DNA of 64,000 nucleotides from Sternotherus odoratus (lineage: Eukaryota > Chordata > Testudines > Kinosternidae): positions 177,016,920-177,080,919 of the forward strand of contig JAVMKO010000002.1 of NCBI GenBank assembly GCA_032164245.1, in the 5' to 3' direction. The notes under the pieces are model-generated. The model worked only from the letters and a program-made list of their open reading frames with translations. It did not search any database and was not told the DNA's origin. The translations under genes were made by a program, and so were the position numbers. Shown piece by piece: positions 1-9,989 of the stretch (positions within the stretch are counted from its first letter, which is position 1; the number at the start of each line of letters is the position of its first letter).

Positions 1-10
1 TGGTCAATTT

Positions 11-306
11 CTACTCAAAGAGTTTGTCAATATACTCCGGGATTGACCGGAAGTCCTCCACGGACATCTCAATGAAGCTATCCGGGAGGTAGCGATGAAT
101 CCAGCGCAGCAGATTTCTGGGGAGAGCCGCCTTCTGTGGTCCCCCGTGATAGGACACCATCCCACGCCACAAAAGTAGTAAGTTGTCTGGTATCATTGAG
201 CAGGCTAGCATTGCGGCGTATGGACCAGGACTTTGCATGGAGTCAAGGAGCATGCGCTCCCTATCTCTCCGAGAAATTCTCAGCAAAGTGATGTCATTCA
301 GGGTTG
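11..306 (-). CDS. Unidentified last-exon-like open frame
   Basis: On the minus strand an uninterrupted frame runs from an AG that could be a splice acceptor (AAACAG at about 306-311) to a stop at 11-13, giving about 98 residues. It includes the stretches RISRRDRERM, SMIPDNLLLLWRGM and RNLLRWIHRYLPDSFIEM, and its mix of hydrophobic and charged residues looks protein-like. I do not recognise the family. It lies next to a Harbinger element and points away from the Harbinger SANT gene, so it may be part of that element, part of another transposon cut off by the window edge, or a captured exon. A chance open frame is possible because it is short and its upstream exons are not visible. Confidence 0.3.
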
Positions 307-428
307 CCTGTTTTAGATACGGACTGCAATTAGTAGGGAGATAAAGATTCCCAGCTGCAAAGTACTCTTTTCTGCTGAGGACCGATCAACCGCACCCCCC
401 CCCCCACGAACGCTGACCGCACCCCCCC

Positions 429-564
429 AGCCCGTAGCGGTAGCTAGCAGGGAATCTGAGCAGTCTGCACGCGGTTGCTTCCGCTTCACATCCAACGCGG
501 ACCCAACTCCCCCCCCCCCCAGCCCATAGCGGTAGCTAGCAGGGAATCTGAGCAGTCTGCACGC
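429..564. repeat. Direct duplication next to poly-C runs
   Basis: A block of about 44 bp beginning AGCCCGTAGCGGTAGCTAGC at 429 is repeated at 521 with one early substitution, an offset of 92 bp. Each copy follows a run of seven or more C. The region between this duplication and the SANT exon (565-965) holds no recognisable gene. Confidence 0.8.
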
Positions 565-980
565 AGTCTGAAGAGCCCCAAAAAGACCTTAGCCCTTAGC
601 GAGAGATTTTTTGGCATTTGCTTTGCAGTTTGCGGTTTCAGTGGGAGCCAGCCACGCGGTGGGGGGAAGGGGGCGGGGTTACTCTACAGTATGCAAGCGC
701 CACTTTTAACTTACCATGGCCGGCTGCACGGTGATTTCAGAAGCTGTCTTGGGCTGAGGCACGCATATGTGTCTGAGATGCTCTGACTTTTCTGTGAGCT
801 TCTCTGTCACTTTTAGGTGTAGAACATGACCTTGTACAGAAATCCTATCAGGCCTCTGAATACTGAGGTTGCAAATGGCATAGTACTCCCATTGTGTACC
901 GTCCGAGACTGCATCTGCCTCCTAACCTTGAATGTATCTGTCTCATAACTTTCAAACTTTCTTTTCCCACACTCGCCCAC

Positions 981-1575
981 AGATGAACAAGTATGTGAGA
1001 ATCCCCCGTCCTGCTCCTACTCCCGCCGTGCACCGCAGATAAGAAAGCGTAAAAAGAAAACGCGAACGCGCGATGAGATGTTCACTGAACTCGTGGAGAA
1101 CTTGCGCGCTGAGGCAGCCCGCCAGACGGACTGGACGGAAAGAATGATAGAGGCAAGGGATCGAGAGAGAGAGGAAAGGGATCGAGAGAGAGAGGAAAGG
1201 GATTGAGAGAGAGAGGAAAGGGATCGAGAGAGAGAGGAAAGGGATCGAGAGAGAGAGGAAAGGGATCGAGAGAGGCAGGAATGGAGAGCCGCTGCAGAAA
1301 AGAGGGAACAGCGTGAGGAAAGACGCATGGATGCTTTCCTCCGCATAATGGAGGACCAGAGCGACATGCTGCGATCTCTGGTGGAGCTGCAGCATGCCCA
1401 AAGACCACCTCTGCAGCCCCTGTGTAACCACCTCCCCCCCTCCCCAACTCCCATAGCTTCCCCACCCAGATGCGGGGGGATAACACGGGGGGCCAAGCTC
1501 CGTGGGCCGCTCCACTCTACCCCACAAGCCAGCAGAAGCAGCAGCAGCAGGCTGACATTCTCGGAAAACTTTTAA
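981..1575 (+). pseudogene. SANT/Myb-like Harbinger accessory protein, C-terminal exon
   Basis: In PIF/Harbinger elements a SANT/Myb/trihelix protein binds the transposase and helps nuclear import and end recognition. Only the last exon is visible here. A plausible acceptor (CCCACAG at 974-980) precedes a frame with a basic stretch RKRKKKTRTRDEMF, which looks like a nuclear localisation signal. A highly charged coiled-coil-like segment of RERE repeats follows, then MDAFLRIMEDQSDMLRSLVE and a proline-rich tail ending at the stop after 1575. The frame is interrupted at 1204-1206, where one repeat unit has TGA instead of CGA, a C-to-T change at a CpG. The DNA-binding domain itself would lie in upstream exons, which I do not see. 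The family call is by similarity of the tail and by position opposite the transposase. Confidence 0.65.
1159..1285 (+). repeat. 21-bp coding tandem repeat
   Basis: Five full copies and a partial sixth of a 21-bp unit (GATCGAGAGAGAGAGGAAAG plus G) start at 1159, 1180, 1201, 1222, 1243 and 1264. The unit is a multiple of three and encodes the seven-residue repeat DREREER inside the SANT-gene exon. The third copy carries the premature TGA. Confidence 0.92.
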
Positions 1576-1854
1576 AAGCTGCTGTGTCTTGCCCACCCCT
1601 CCTCTCCCCCCTTCCCACCCCCCCCCCCTTTGCCCGCTCCTCCCCCACTGCGACTGCTGGTTTCCCTCCAGGATACCAGGACACTGATCCCCTGTATTTG
1701 TATTTCCGATTAACCAATAAAGGAACCATGATTTTTCAAACATTGATTTTATTTCCTCTGCAAGCATGGGGAGGGGGGAGGGAAAGCATGGGGAGGGGGG
1801 ATGGAAAGAGGGTTCAAGGGCAGCAGGCTTAGAGCACAGCAAGGGAGCAGATTC

Positions 1855-4452
1855 TCAAACGCCATCTCGGCCACTCATAAAACTGTCTTTCAAGGCATCC
1901 CTGAGGCGCAGGGCCTCACGGTGTGCTCTTCTACTTTCCCTGCTGTGTGGCTGCTCATAAGTAGCAGAAAGTAAATTTGCCTCTGCCTCCCAGCCCGCCA
2001 TAAACGTTTCCCCCTTGCTCTCACAGATATTGTGGAGCACTGAGCAAGCAGCAATAACAATGGGGATATTTCTCTCGCGGATGTCTGAGCGAATCAGTAA
2101 GGAACGCCATCTCCCCTTCAGACGGCCAAATGCACACTCTACGGCCATTCTGCACTTGCTCAGCCTGTAGTTGAACAGCTCTTGACCCCTGTCCAGGGCT
2201 CCTGTGTAGGGCTTCATAAGCCAGGGCATTAGGGGGTAGGCTGGGTCCCCAATGATCACGATCGGCATTTCGACCCCCCCCCACGGAAATTTTCTGGTCG
2301 GGGAAGAAAGTGCCTTACTGCAGCTGTCTAAAAACCCTAGAGTTCCTGAACACTCGAGCGTCATGAAGCTTTCCCGGCCACCCCACGTAGAGGTCGGTGA
2401 CACGTCCCTTGTGGTCAACCACTGCTTGCATGACCATTGAGTAATATCCCTTCCAGTTTCTGTACTCGGCGGCCTTGTGGTCCGGTGCCAGGATAGGGAT
2501 ATGAGTCCCATCTATAGCCCCACCACAGTTAGGGAATCCCATGGCGGCAAAGCCATCTATTGTGGCTTGCAGGTTTCCGAGGTTTATAACCCGGTGTAGC
2601 AGCCGCTCGACGATTGCCCTGCTTACTTGCATCACAGCAAAGCCCACTGTAGACCTACCCACCCCAAACTGATTCGCCACTGACCGGTAGCTGTCTGGCG
2701 TTGCACTCGCTTCTCGCCACTCGCTTCTCGCCACTCGCTTCTCCACTGTAAGGGCCGCTCTCATTTTGGTATTCCTGCGCCGGAGGGCCGGGGACAGCAA
2801 GTCACAAAGTTCCATGAAGGTGCCTGTAAAGGGGTCGCGTCGGCGGGGCGCGGGCCCCTTCCGCCGGTTTGGCGGGGATCCCTCGCCTCGCGGCGGGGTT
2901 GGCGACCCTGAGGGGAATTAGCGGGGTCGCACGTCCTAACTGTGCCGCTCGAGGGGCGGGATTTACAGTCGCCTGGGCGTTTGGTCCCCGGGGCGGATCG
3001 GGTAAGAGTCTCGGGGCTCGGGCTCCAGGCCCTCGGTTGGCCCAGTCACGAGCCCTCGGGGTTGGGCTTAGGCCCTTGGGTGGATCAGCTGGTGGTTCCC
3101 GACGACAGGTCCAGCGGTCGGGAAGGGGGAACTGCCACCCACTATGGGAGAGGTGGCAGGGGGGGCGCAGGCCCACCCACTTCCTCTGCGCCCCAGCCCG
3201 GGGCCCTAGCAGCACGAGCTTTGCTGCTGTCAGTGGGGATCCTGGCCGAAACACACTGACATCGGCTCCTCCCCCGGGCTACTTCCGGATCCCCCTTCCC
3301 TGGGTACCTGGGCTGTTGCGGGGTCCTCCCCGGAACCTAGGGTCATCGGCTCTTCGGGGTCGCTGTCCGGGGGCAGGTCGGGTAGGTCCTCGGGGTCGCT
3401 GGCGTGCTCGGCTGGGAGTTCCTCCGGGTAATAAGCTGCCTGTGGTCCTTCCGTCGGGCAAAGGTCGGGAGGTGAGGTCGGCGGCTGGTCCCAGCCGGGG
3501 TCCGGTGGCCGCTCCTGACTTCCTCCGGGGTAGCTGGCAGGCGGATCCCTCAGCCGGTCCTCCAGGTGAGGGTCCAAGGGTTCCTCTGGGTAATGTCCCA
3601 GCAGTAAGGTCGGCGGTCTCTCCCAGTAATGGGGAGGCTGTAGATCTGGCGGGTCTCGGTGGGGAGCCACTTCTCGGGCAGCTCCCTGTGCCGGTGTCGG
3701 CCGCCCTTCTGAGCTGGGCGGCCGGTCTTTTGTACTTCCGGGTCCGCCCCCTGACCCCCGGGGGCGGGGCTGACCCGGCGCTGTTGCGGCTGCCTCCGGC
3801 CATGGCCGGAAGCCGCGTAGCCCGCGGTCCGCGGGCGGCCGAACCCCCTCTCTCCTGCTCCCGGATTTCCGGGGGCGGGGCTCCTGTGGCGCTGCTGCGG
3901 CTCCCTCCGGCCCCGGCCAGGGGCTGTCTTGCGCGTGGACGGCCGGGAGCCGCGCCGCCCCGCTGCACCGGGGGCGGGGCTCCTGCGGCGCTACCGCCGC
4001 TCTCTCCGGCCCCGGCCAGGGGCCGTCTTGAGCGCGGGCGGCCGGCAGCCGTGCCGCCCCGCTACACCGCCCTTTCGCATGCGGAAGTTTCTGAGCCACT
4101 GGGAGTCATCCCAGACCCGCAGCACTATGCGGTCCCACCAGTCCGTGCTTGTTTCCCTGGCCCAGAATCGGCGTTCGATGGCATGAGCCTGCCCCATTGC
4201 CACCATTTTTGACAGATTGTCAGTCGCCCTACTTCCAAAACCGTCAGTGTCCCTGTCGTCCCCGCTGTGCACGTCTTCGTCCATCTCATGCACGTCCTCG
4301 TCCATCTCCTCCTCACTGTCGTCGGGTTCCAGAAAGCGCAGTTCTCCCCGGATCGCATTCCTCCTCTGCAGACGGTGCAGCAGGAACTCAGCAACCGTGA
4401 TCGAAGTCCTCACAATGGCCATTACTGCAGCCGTGGTGTCAGCGGGCTCCAT
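1855..4452 (-). pseudogene. HARBI1-like DDE transposase, disrupted
   Basis: This is the catalytic transposase of the Harbinger element, a nuclear RNase H-fold nuclease that cuts and pastes the element. The N-terminal segment (4068-4452) starts at a methionine at 4452, has an acidic stretch, and ends in WWDRIVLRVWDDSQWLRNF. The catalytic segment (1855-2818) begins TFMELCDLL and has a helix-turn-helix region (SVANQFGVGRSTVG). Three expected acidic residues are visible: IDGTHIPI, GKLHDARVF and MAVECAFGRLKGRW, followed by HNICESKGE near the C-terminus. Breaks are an in-frame TAA at about 2317, a ninth G in a poly-G run (2274-2282) that shifts the frame, and the GC-rich block at 2825-4066. A CACTCGCTTCTCGC triplication at 2703-2745 also rewrites a short stretch. 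The two halves are joined here by inference. Confidence 0.88.
2825..4066. mobile_element. GC-rich block inside transposase: LTR-like insertion or intron
   Basis: A 1242-bp CpG-rich block separates two transposase segments that look contiguous at the protein level. Its outer bases are TGTAAAGG and GCTACA, the TG...CA form of an LTR. The flanking five bases are GTGCC and CCGCC, which match at three of five, so a decayed target duplication is possible. On the minus strand the same edges can be read as a GT-AG intron (GGGCG/GTGTAG to TTTACAG/GCACC) that keeps the frame. Long open frames on both strands (2869-4212 +, 3230-4099 -) are compositional, with proline- and arginine-rich low-complexity translations. 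Two internal units sharing GGGGCGGGGCTCCTG repeat near 3870 and 3970. Confidence 0.55.
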
Positions 4453-4788
4453 GCTTGCAATGCTATGGTGTTAGCACGGCGCGGAGAAAGGGCGCGAATT
4501 ATGGGATGCCTACCCACAGTGCACCGCTCGTAATGGGGGTCGGCGGCGCGGAAAAAGGGCATGAAATTTGGAAATGCCTACCTATAGTGCAGCACTTGAA
4601 ATGGTGCCTGCTGGGGGATCAGGGAACTGTGGGATAGGTACCCAGAGTGCAATGCTCGTCATGTCGACGCTTGCAAAAGTTTTGCGGACAGACACTGTCG
4701 ACTTGCTGTGCTTGGCTGTGCCTAGTGAAGACACACAACATCGACTGTATACAGTCGCGTTCACAACATCAAAATAAAGGAAATCGAA

Positions 4789-4813
4789 CTACTGCTGTAG
4801 TGAAGACATACCC
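4789..4813. repeat. Harbinger right terminal repeat
   Basis: CTACTGCTGTAGTGAAGACA followed by TACCC ends at 4813 and is followed by TTA. Read from outside, the terminus begins GGGTATGTCTTCACTAC, a typical Harbinger-type end. Sequence 4453-4788 is the transposase 5' untranslated region and subterminal DNA. It includes three loosely similar units with TACCCACAGTGCA-, TACCTATAGTGCA- and TACCCAGAGTGCA-like cores at about 4510, 4580 and 4640, possibly subterminal binding sites. Confidence 0.7.
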
Positions 4814-4816
4814 TTA

Positions 4817-6477
4817 GTCTGGATTCAGCCCTTGCCTTTCCCTAAGCTCAGGTCCTTTGGTTCTTCAGGTACTTTCAGCTGTCTTTCTTCTTGGGCAGGA
4901 AGGAAATGGAGAAGAGTCCTTCCTGTATGCCTTACTCATCAGACTTAAGTAGTATTTACATAAGGTGGGAAGACTTTTTTTTTTCCCAGTGGAAAAGTAC
5001 CAGAAGTGTCCACGGTGGTACTTTTTACCAGGTGATATTATCACCTGACCTTGCAGTGTCCATGCAACCATGAAACCAGGTTTATTTGCAATGTCTACAG
5101 AAGATGGGGGATCTACATCTTCAAAGACTCATTGTTTTTTTCCCAATGGCCCATTAAGGCTGATTGTTTACTGTGTGGGGGCTATCTCCAAGTATAACCA
5201 CAGTTGTAATTGTTAGTCAATATTCCTAACTCCAGATACAGAAATGATATATGCATACAAATTGGATAATCACATTCAGTAAATCATAACCTTTCAAATT
5301 ATATCTTACACAAGCCATCTTGCATAAAATATATCTTAATTATGCCATATTCATATCATAAGCATATTTCCATAAAGAATATGGAGTGTCACGTCACAGT
5401 GACCTCTGAGCATACCTACCAGTGTGGACAGCACAGGTGAGATAGGTGCTTGTCCACCTATCTTCTCCCAGTTCCTGGGTTGCAACTGGGGCGGAGGGAG
5501 CGGGGGGATAGGTAGGGGATAGGCCTTGAGTTGAGGGTAGCTGTGTGCATGCCCAGAAGTGCTTTGGGACTTTTTAGAGAGAAAATGAGTGAGTTTAGGT
5601 CCTGTGACAAAGCTCCAAGTCTGTACTTGTGGGTCCTGTGCTTCCTGGCAGATTTAGGGGCCTCAGAAACTCATCTAGGCCCCAGAGTGACCTCCCTTTC
5701 TTGGTATAATTCAGAAGAGTCACCGCCTAGTGAGTTACCTTCATCACAGGCCAGTATGGAAGGTGGAAAGGGGGGAGTATCCCACAGTCTTTGTTGCTCT
5801 GTAGAGCGCAGTAAGCACAGTTCGGCCTCCTGTATGAACTGAGTCTCACTTCTCCTCTCGAGGATTTCTGTAGAGTATGGAGGGAGATGGGGGGAGGCGG
5901 AGAACCTTGGCCCGCCCTCTACTCTGGGTTCCAGCTCAGGGACCCTAATAGTAGCAGCTGTTGGTGGCTTTCCCTCCACCACTAATGCTGCTTTGATTCC
6001 CTGGGCCACATTCCCAAGGTTCCCTCTTCCTAGCTTCACCCTTACCTCAGGTCCTCCTCCTGGGACACAGGTACCTAATTCTGAGTTTAGATTCCTAAGT
6101 ACCTTTGTGGATCTGAGCCTAACTTCTCAGATAGTTTCACTGAAGCCAATAGAACATCTATGGAATAAGGTGCCTACTCAATATAAGTAAAGTTATCAGA
6201 ATCTGACTCTAAATGAAAATTGTGTCCAATAGCTGTGTGTAAAAATAAATATGTTGCTGGTCAGGCTTTTCCCTCATTGGTCTTTCCCATTAATATTTCT
6301 CTATTAGCCAATTTAGGGAATATGAAACTGTTCATCTTTCACTCTGGAGTTAAAATTATATTTTACTATGGCAGAAGGAGTTCCCACTGTGTCAGAGCTA
6401 TCCAGTCTCTATTTGCCAAGGTTTCTATAAGTGAAATTGTGTCTCTGGAGCCACTGCTTCTGAATACAGTTTAACTT
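4817..6477. other. No gene seen; ancient repeat remnant
   Basis: AT-rich single-copy-looking DNA. Open frames here (for example 5531-5842 + and 5671-6039 -) overlap on opposite strands and have no recognisable motif. At about 6065-6125 a short stretch with GGTACCTAATTCTGAGTTTA resembles half of an old palindromic repeat. Confidence 0.6.
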
Positions 6478-6705
6478 ATGGCTACACTACAATCCAAGGT
6501 GTGATTGTGGCTTGGGTAGACTTCACCCATGTCAGCATTGCTAGAAATAGTGTGTAGATGTAATGCAGGCTTCAGCACAAGCTGTACAAGCCTGTTGGGG
6601 ACCTTGTGGTACATACTCAGATTGCTAGTCTGTGCTGAAGCCTTTGCCACTGCTTCTACAGTTATTTTTACCAGTACTTGCATGGATATGTCTGCCTAAG
6701 CAGGG
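6478..6705. mobile_element. Possible degraded MITE
   Basis: The stretch opens with GGCTACACTACAATCC and closes near ATGTCTGCCTAAG, resembling the TGTCTACAC-type ends of other small elements in this window. No clear terminal inverted repeat or target duplication survives, so the call is tentative. Confidence 0.35.
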
Positions 6706-6726
6706 GAGGGGAGGTTTATAAAGTTC

Positions 6727-7192
6727 ATGACTGGTGTGGAGACAGTGAATAAGGAAGTGGTATCTAGTCCTTCACATAATGCAGGGACCAGAGGTCACCC
6801 AAATAAATTAATAGGCAGCAGGTTTAAAACAAACAAAAGGAAGTACTTCTTCACACATCTCAGTCAACCTGTGGAACTTGTTGCCAGGGGATGTTGTGAA
6901 GGCCAAAACTGGATTCAGCAAAGAACTCGATAAATTCCTGGAGGATAGGCTCATCAATGGCTATTCGCTAAGATGGTCAGGGATAAAGCTCTATCCTCTG
7001 GGTGTCCCTAGCCTCTGAATGCCAGATCTGGGGCTGGTGACAGGATGGATCACCGATAAAATCCCCATTCTGTTCATTCCCTTTGAAGCATCTGGAATTG
7101 GCTACTGTTGGAAGACAGGATACTGGGCTAGATGGACCCACTGATCTGACCCAGTATGGCAGTTCTTATATTCTTTGTGTTCTTATGTGCCT
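6727..7192 (+). mobile_element. L3/CR1-type LINE, 3' end
   Basis: A 5'-truncated non-LTR retrotransposon. The upstream part still translates to [20 protein letters not shown], the C-terminal end of the CR1/L3 ORF2 protein, followed by a 3' untranslated region with GATGGACCCACTGATCTGAC and a tail with TTCTTATATTCTTTGTGTTC, a decayed octamer repeat. It belongs to the same family as the minus-strand copy at 28912-29760. Confidence 0.85.
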
Positions 7193-9799
7193 GAGATGTA
7201 GTCATACCTTGGATTAAAGTATAGCAAGATCCTAGGTAGGTGATACTCCCATGAGTGGCTGATATGTGCATAGAACTATGAATGAATACAGTTCTACTGC
7301 TATCTGCACTTATTCATAACATGAGTCCCCTGCTTCTTGTCTTTATTCCTGTTTACCAAAAAAAAAAATAATGGGTGAGAGACTTTTGGGGGTTCAAAGA
7401 AGAGTTCCTTTTGGATATTTCCAAATTCGTTAAATGCCAAACCCTTATTTCATCTACCAAACAGCACTAGCTGGGCTGCACTGGGCTGTCACTGCTGGGC
7501 ATTTTCATTGGTGTAGACAGTTCATAAATGCCTTGGTCAATTGTGCTAACTCTTCATTATCTTTTTCAGGACCAGCCCCCCCCCCCCAAACCCTAATGTT
7601 GAAAGGTGCATTAATGTATTTCCTTCCTTCCTTCCTTTATTAGTTCTCCAAAATTATTTGCAGCACAGCTATGAACAGTTAAATGGGAAATAGATAAAGT
7701 TTCCCTCACTCCTCTTCTTCTGCATGTAGCTGTTGAATGACACTGGCAGCCAGCCTTAGCCTGAGAGACTAACTCTGAGAGTTGTGATGGCGCATGAGGA
7801 TTTGTGGTGACATGTCTGGACTGCTACCCCATTGAGGGCTGCTGACTTCTGCAGCCTATGCATGCTCTCTCCCCCTCACACAGCAATTCCTGCCAGTTCT
7901 GAGGACACACCTTTTTCATATTTACTTACATACTTTTACTGTAAAAGTCCATGTGAGCTGTGCCAGCAGAGCTAATGCTCGAAACAACTCATGAGGGACT
8001 TTTCCACAACAAGCAAATATATACAGTGGTAACTGAATGAACAGAATGAAGGATGCCTTAACTTTCTTACACCTGGCTTGCTGGAGAGGTCTAATGCATG
8101 ATGCAGATTTATAAGAACCAAACAATGAAATGGTATGACACAGCGGTTTTCCCTCTGTTGTCTGTGATCCACAGTACAATTGCTTGCAGAGGCCTGACTG
8201 GTTGGTCACACTGTACTGGCTCCCCTCTGTGCTTCCAGCTATCAAATGACATTAAAAATCAAGGTAAAATGTATAAACTAAATACTTTCCTAATATTCCA
8301 TACAAGCAGTGTTGTAACTATGATAAAGAGCATATGTGGTCATGAAAGGATGGGGAGATGTTTCATATGATTGGGATTGGTTTGGAGGCCTTGGCTGTAC
8401 TAGGAATTAGCTCCCTTTCTACTATTATTGGCTAGAAAATGGAGTTTGCTCACATTACGGCTATACCAAGTATAGACCAGGTGACTTGCACAGGTTGATA
8501 TTAGCCATTTCAAGCAGGGATAAGGCCATGAGGTGAAAATCATTGCTTTCCTTGTCTACAGCTGGATTTTTATGTTGTCACCTCTTTGGTCCAGGGGAAT
8601 GGGGTTTTTGATCCATATTTGTACAGAGTCGAAGCAAAGTCGGTCTGACAGCATAGAAACAAATGCCATTTAGCAGTAAATATTACAGGAGATTTGTTTA
8701 CAAGTATGAGTGTAACACACTGCTTTCAAAAAGGTGTTAAGGAGCTGACATAAGACCTACTGGATGTGTGTTCCTAAACCCAGTGCTTCAGCAGTGTGAA
8801 ATTCCTACTATCCCACAGTCAGGCTGCAGTTAAGCTTGGAAGCTTGAATCAGGCTGTATGCTTTTACCAGCTCCACTAAAAAAAAAAAAAAAAAAAAAAA
8901 GTCAGAGAGAAGAGGAGTGCTGCAAGAAGTATTAATGGTTATGTGGCTGCAGTGCTAATGCTTTGCTGCTGGGTTAATACAACAACAGTTGTATTAAGAC
9001 ATTATCAAGTTGTAACTTATGTGGCAGGGTAGTTTAGCTTCCAGCAGTCTCACTCTCGGGACTACTATTTATTAAAATAAAATACTACAAAAAAAAAAAA
9101 AAAAATCAGATGATGAAAAGTGCCAGAAAAAACAGCCCTGGAAACGGACATGCTCTCTCTCCCTTTCCCTTCACCCGCCTTTTCCCTTGCATAATAGGAG
9201 CAGTTCAGACCATTTCTGTGGAAGCTTCCCTCTGTTCCCTAGACATTCATTGTGCCTTAGCTTTGATCTGCAGGGGTGAAGTCATTTCCTTTGCCCTTTT
9301 TAGGCCCCTATTCTGCAATGTACTGCGCACTTCCTGAGAGGGGCTCAGCACCGTCCTCATCTGTTGGTCATCTGTCAAAGATTCTTGTGCAATTGAACTT
9401 ACTGGCCTCTCTACTGAGACTCCCAACAAGGGTATTAACAGCTGGATTTTGTGCTTTGGACCCCTATTTAGTAGAACCCGTCTATGATCACCAACTCACT
9501 TCACACTTCTTAAAAAAGCACTTGTTGGACAGTGAAGGCTCTGCACACAGTGTTTCCAATACCGTGACTCTTCCAAACCAATCACTGAGATGATCTAACT
9601 GAGGCTAATGAGGCATCACTTGCAAAACTAGGTTCTTTAATGCATAGCATCTAGTGGGAGTAGTATGGTCATTCTACGCCCTGAGAATGTGTAAGGATTT
9701 GGGTCCCTGCAATTGATCTGTATTTTTTATGACCAGTTGTGAAATTAGCCTTAAAATTTGATAATGTTGTTGTCCTAAAACTTGCCAATAGACCAAAAT
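7193..9799. other. No gene seen; poly-A and poly-C tracts
   Basis: Single-copy-looking DNA. It contains a C run at about 7570-7578, a TTCC repeat at 7621-7636, an A tract of about 23 at 8878-8900 and another of 17 at 9089-9105. No open frame here has a recognisable domain. A MITE remnant may lie at 8455-8600, between CTATACCAAGTATAGACC and TTGTCTACAGC. Confidence 0.6.
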
Positions 9800-9985
9800 C
9801 TTAGACGCTAGTTCAGTAAAGCATTGATATGCATGCTTAAGTCCATCCCTATTCAGCAAAGCACTTAAGCACATGCTGATAGTTAAACACGTGTTTAAGT
9901 TCCATTGGCTTTGACAGGACTTTGCATGTTCCTGAAGTTAGGCATGTGCTTAAATGATTTGCTAAATAAGACCAGACTGTTGAAC
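9800..9985. repeat. Ancient palindromic MITE (TTAAGCA hairpin)
   Basis: The segment holds CAGCAAAGCACTTAAGCACA near 9853 and GCATGTGCTTAAATGATTTG near 9942, which are reverse complements with a few changes and flank GTTTAAGTTCCATTGGCTTT. This hairpin arrangement is typical of an old dispersed palindromic repeat of amniotes. No coding capacity. Confidence 0.6.
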
Positions 9986-9989
9986 TGGC

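Larger units (their letters stand above)
966..4813. mobile_element. PIF/Harbinger DNA transposon, left end outside window
   Basis: The element holds the two genes typical of PIF/Harbinger elements in opposite orientations: a SANT/Myb-like DNA-binding protein (+) and a DDE transposase related to HARBI1 (-). Its right end reads GTAGTGAAGACATACCC and stops at 4813, followed by TTA at 4814-4816, which fits the 3-bp TNA-type duplication of this superfamily. The matching left terminal repeat is not in the window, so the element starts upstream. Both genes are damaged, so this copy is not expected to be autonomous. The call rests on the transposase motifs and the right terminus. Confidence 0.88.

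Noticed and set aside
2869..4212. 447-residue plus-strand open frame as a host gene
   Set aside because: It lies in a CpG-rich block with equally long open frames on the opposite strand. The translation is low-complexity G, P, A and R, and the block interrupts a transposase.
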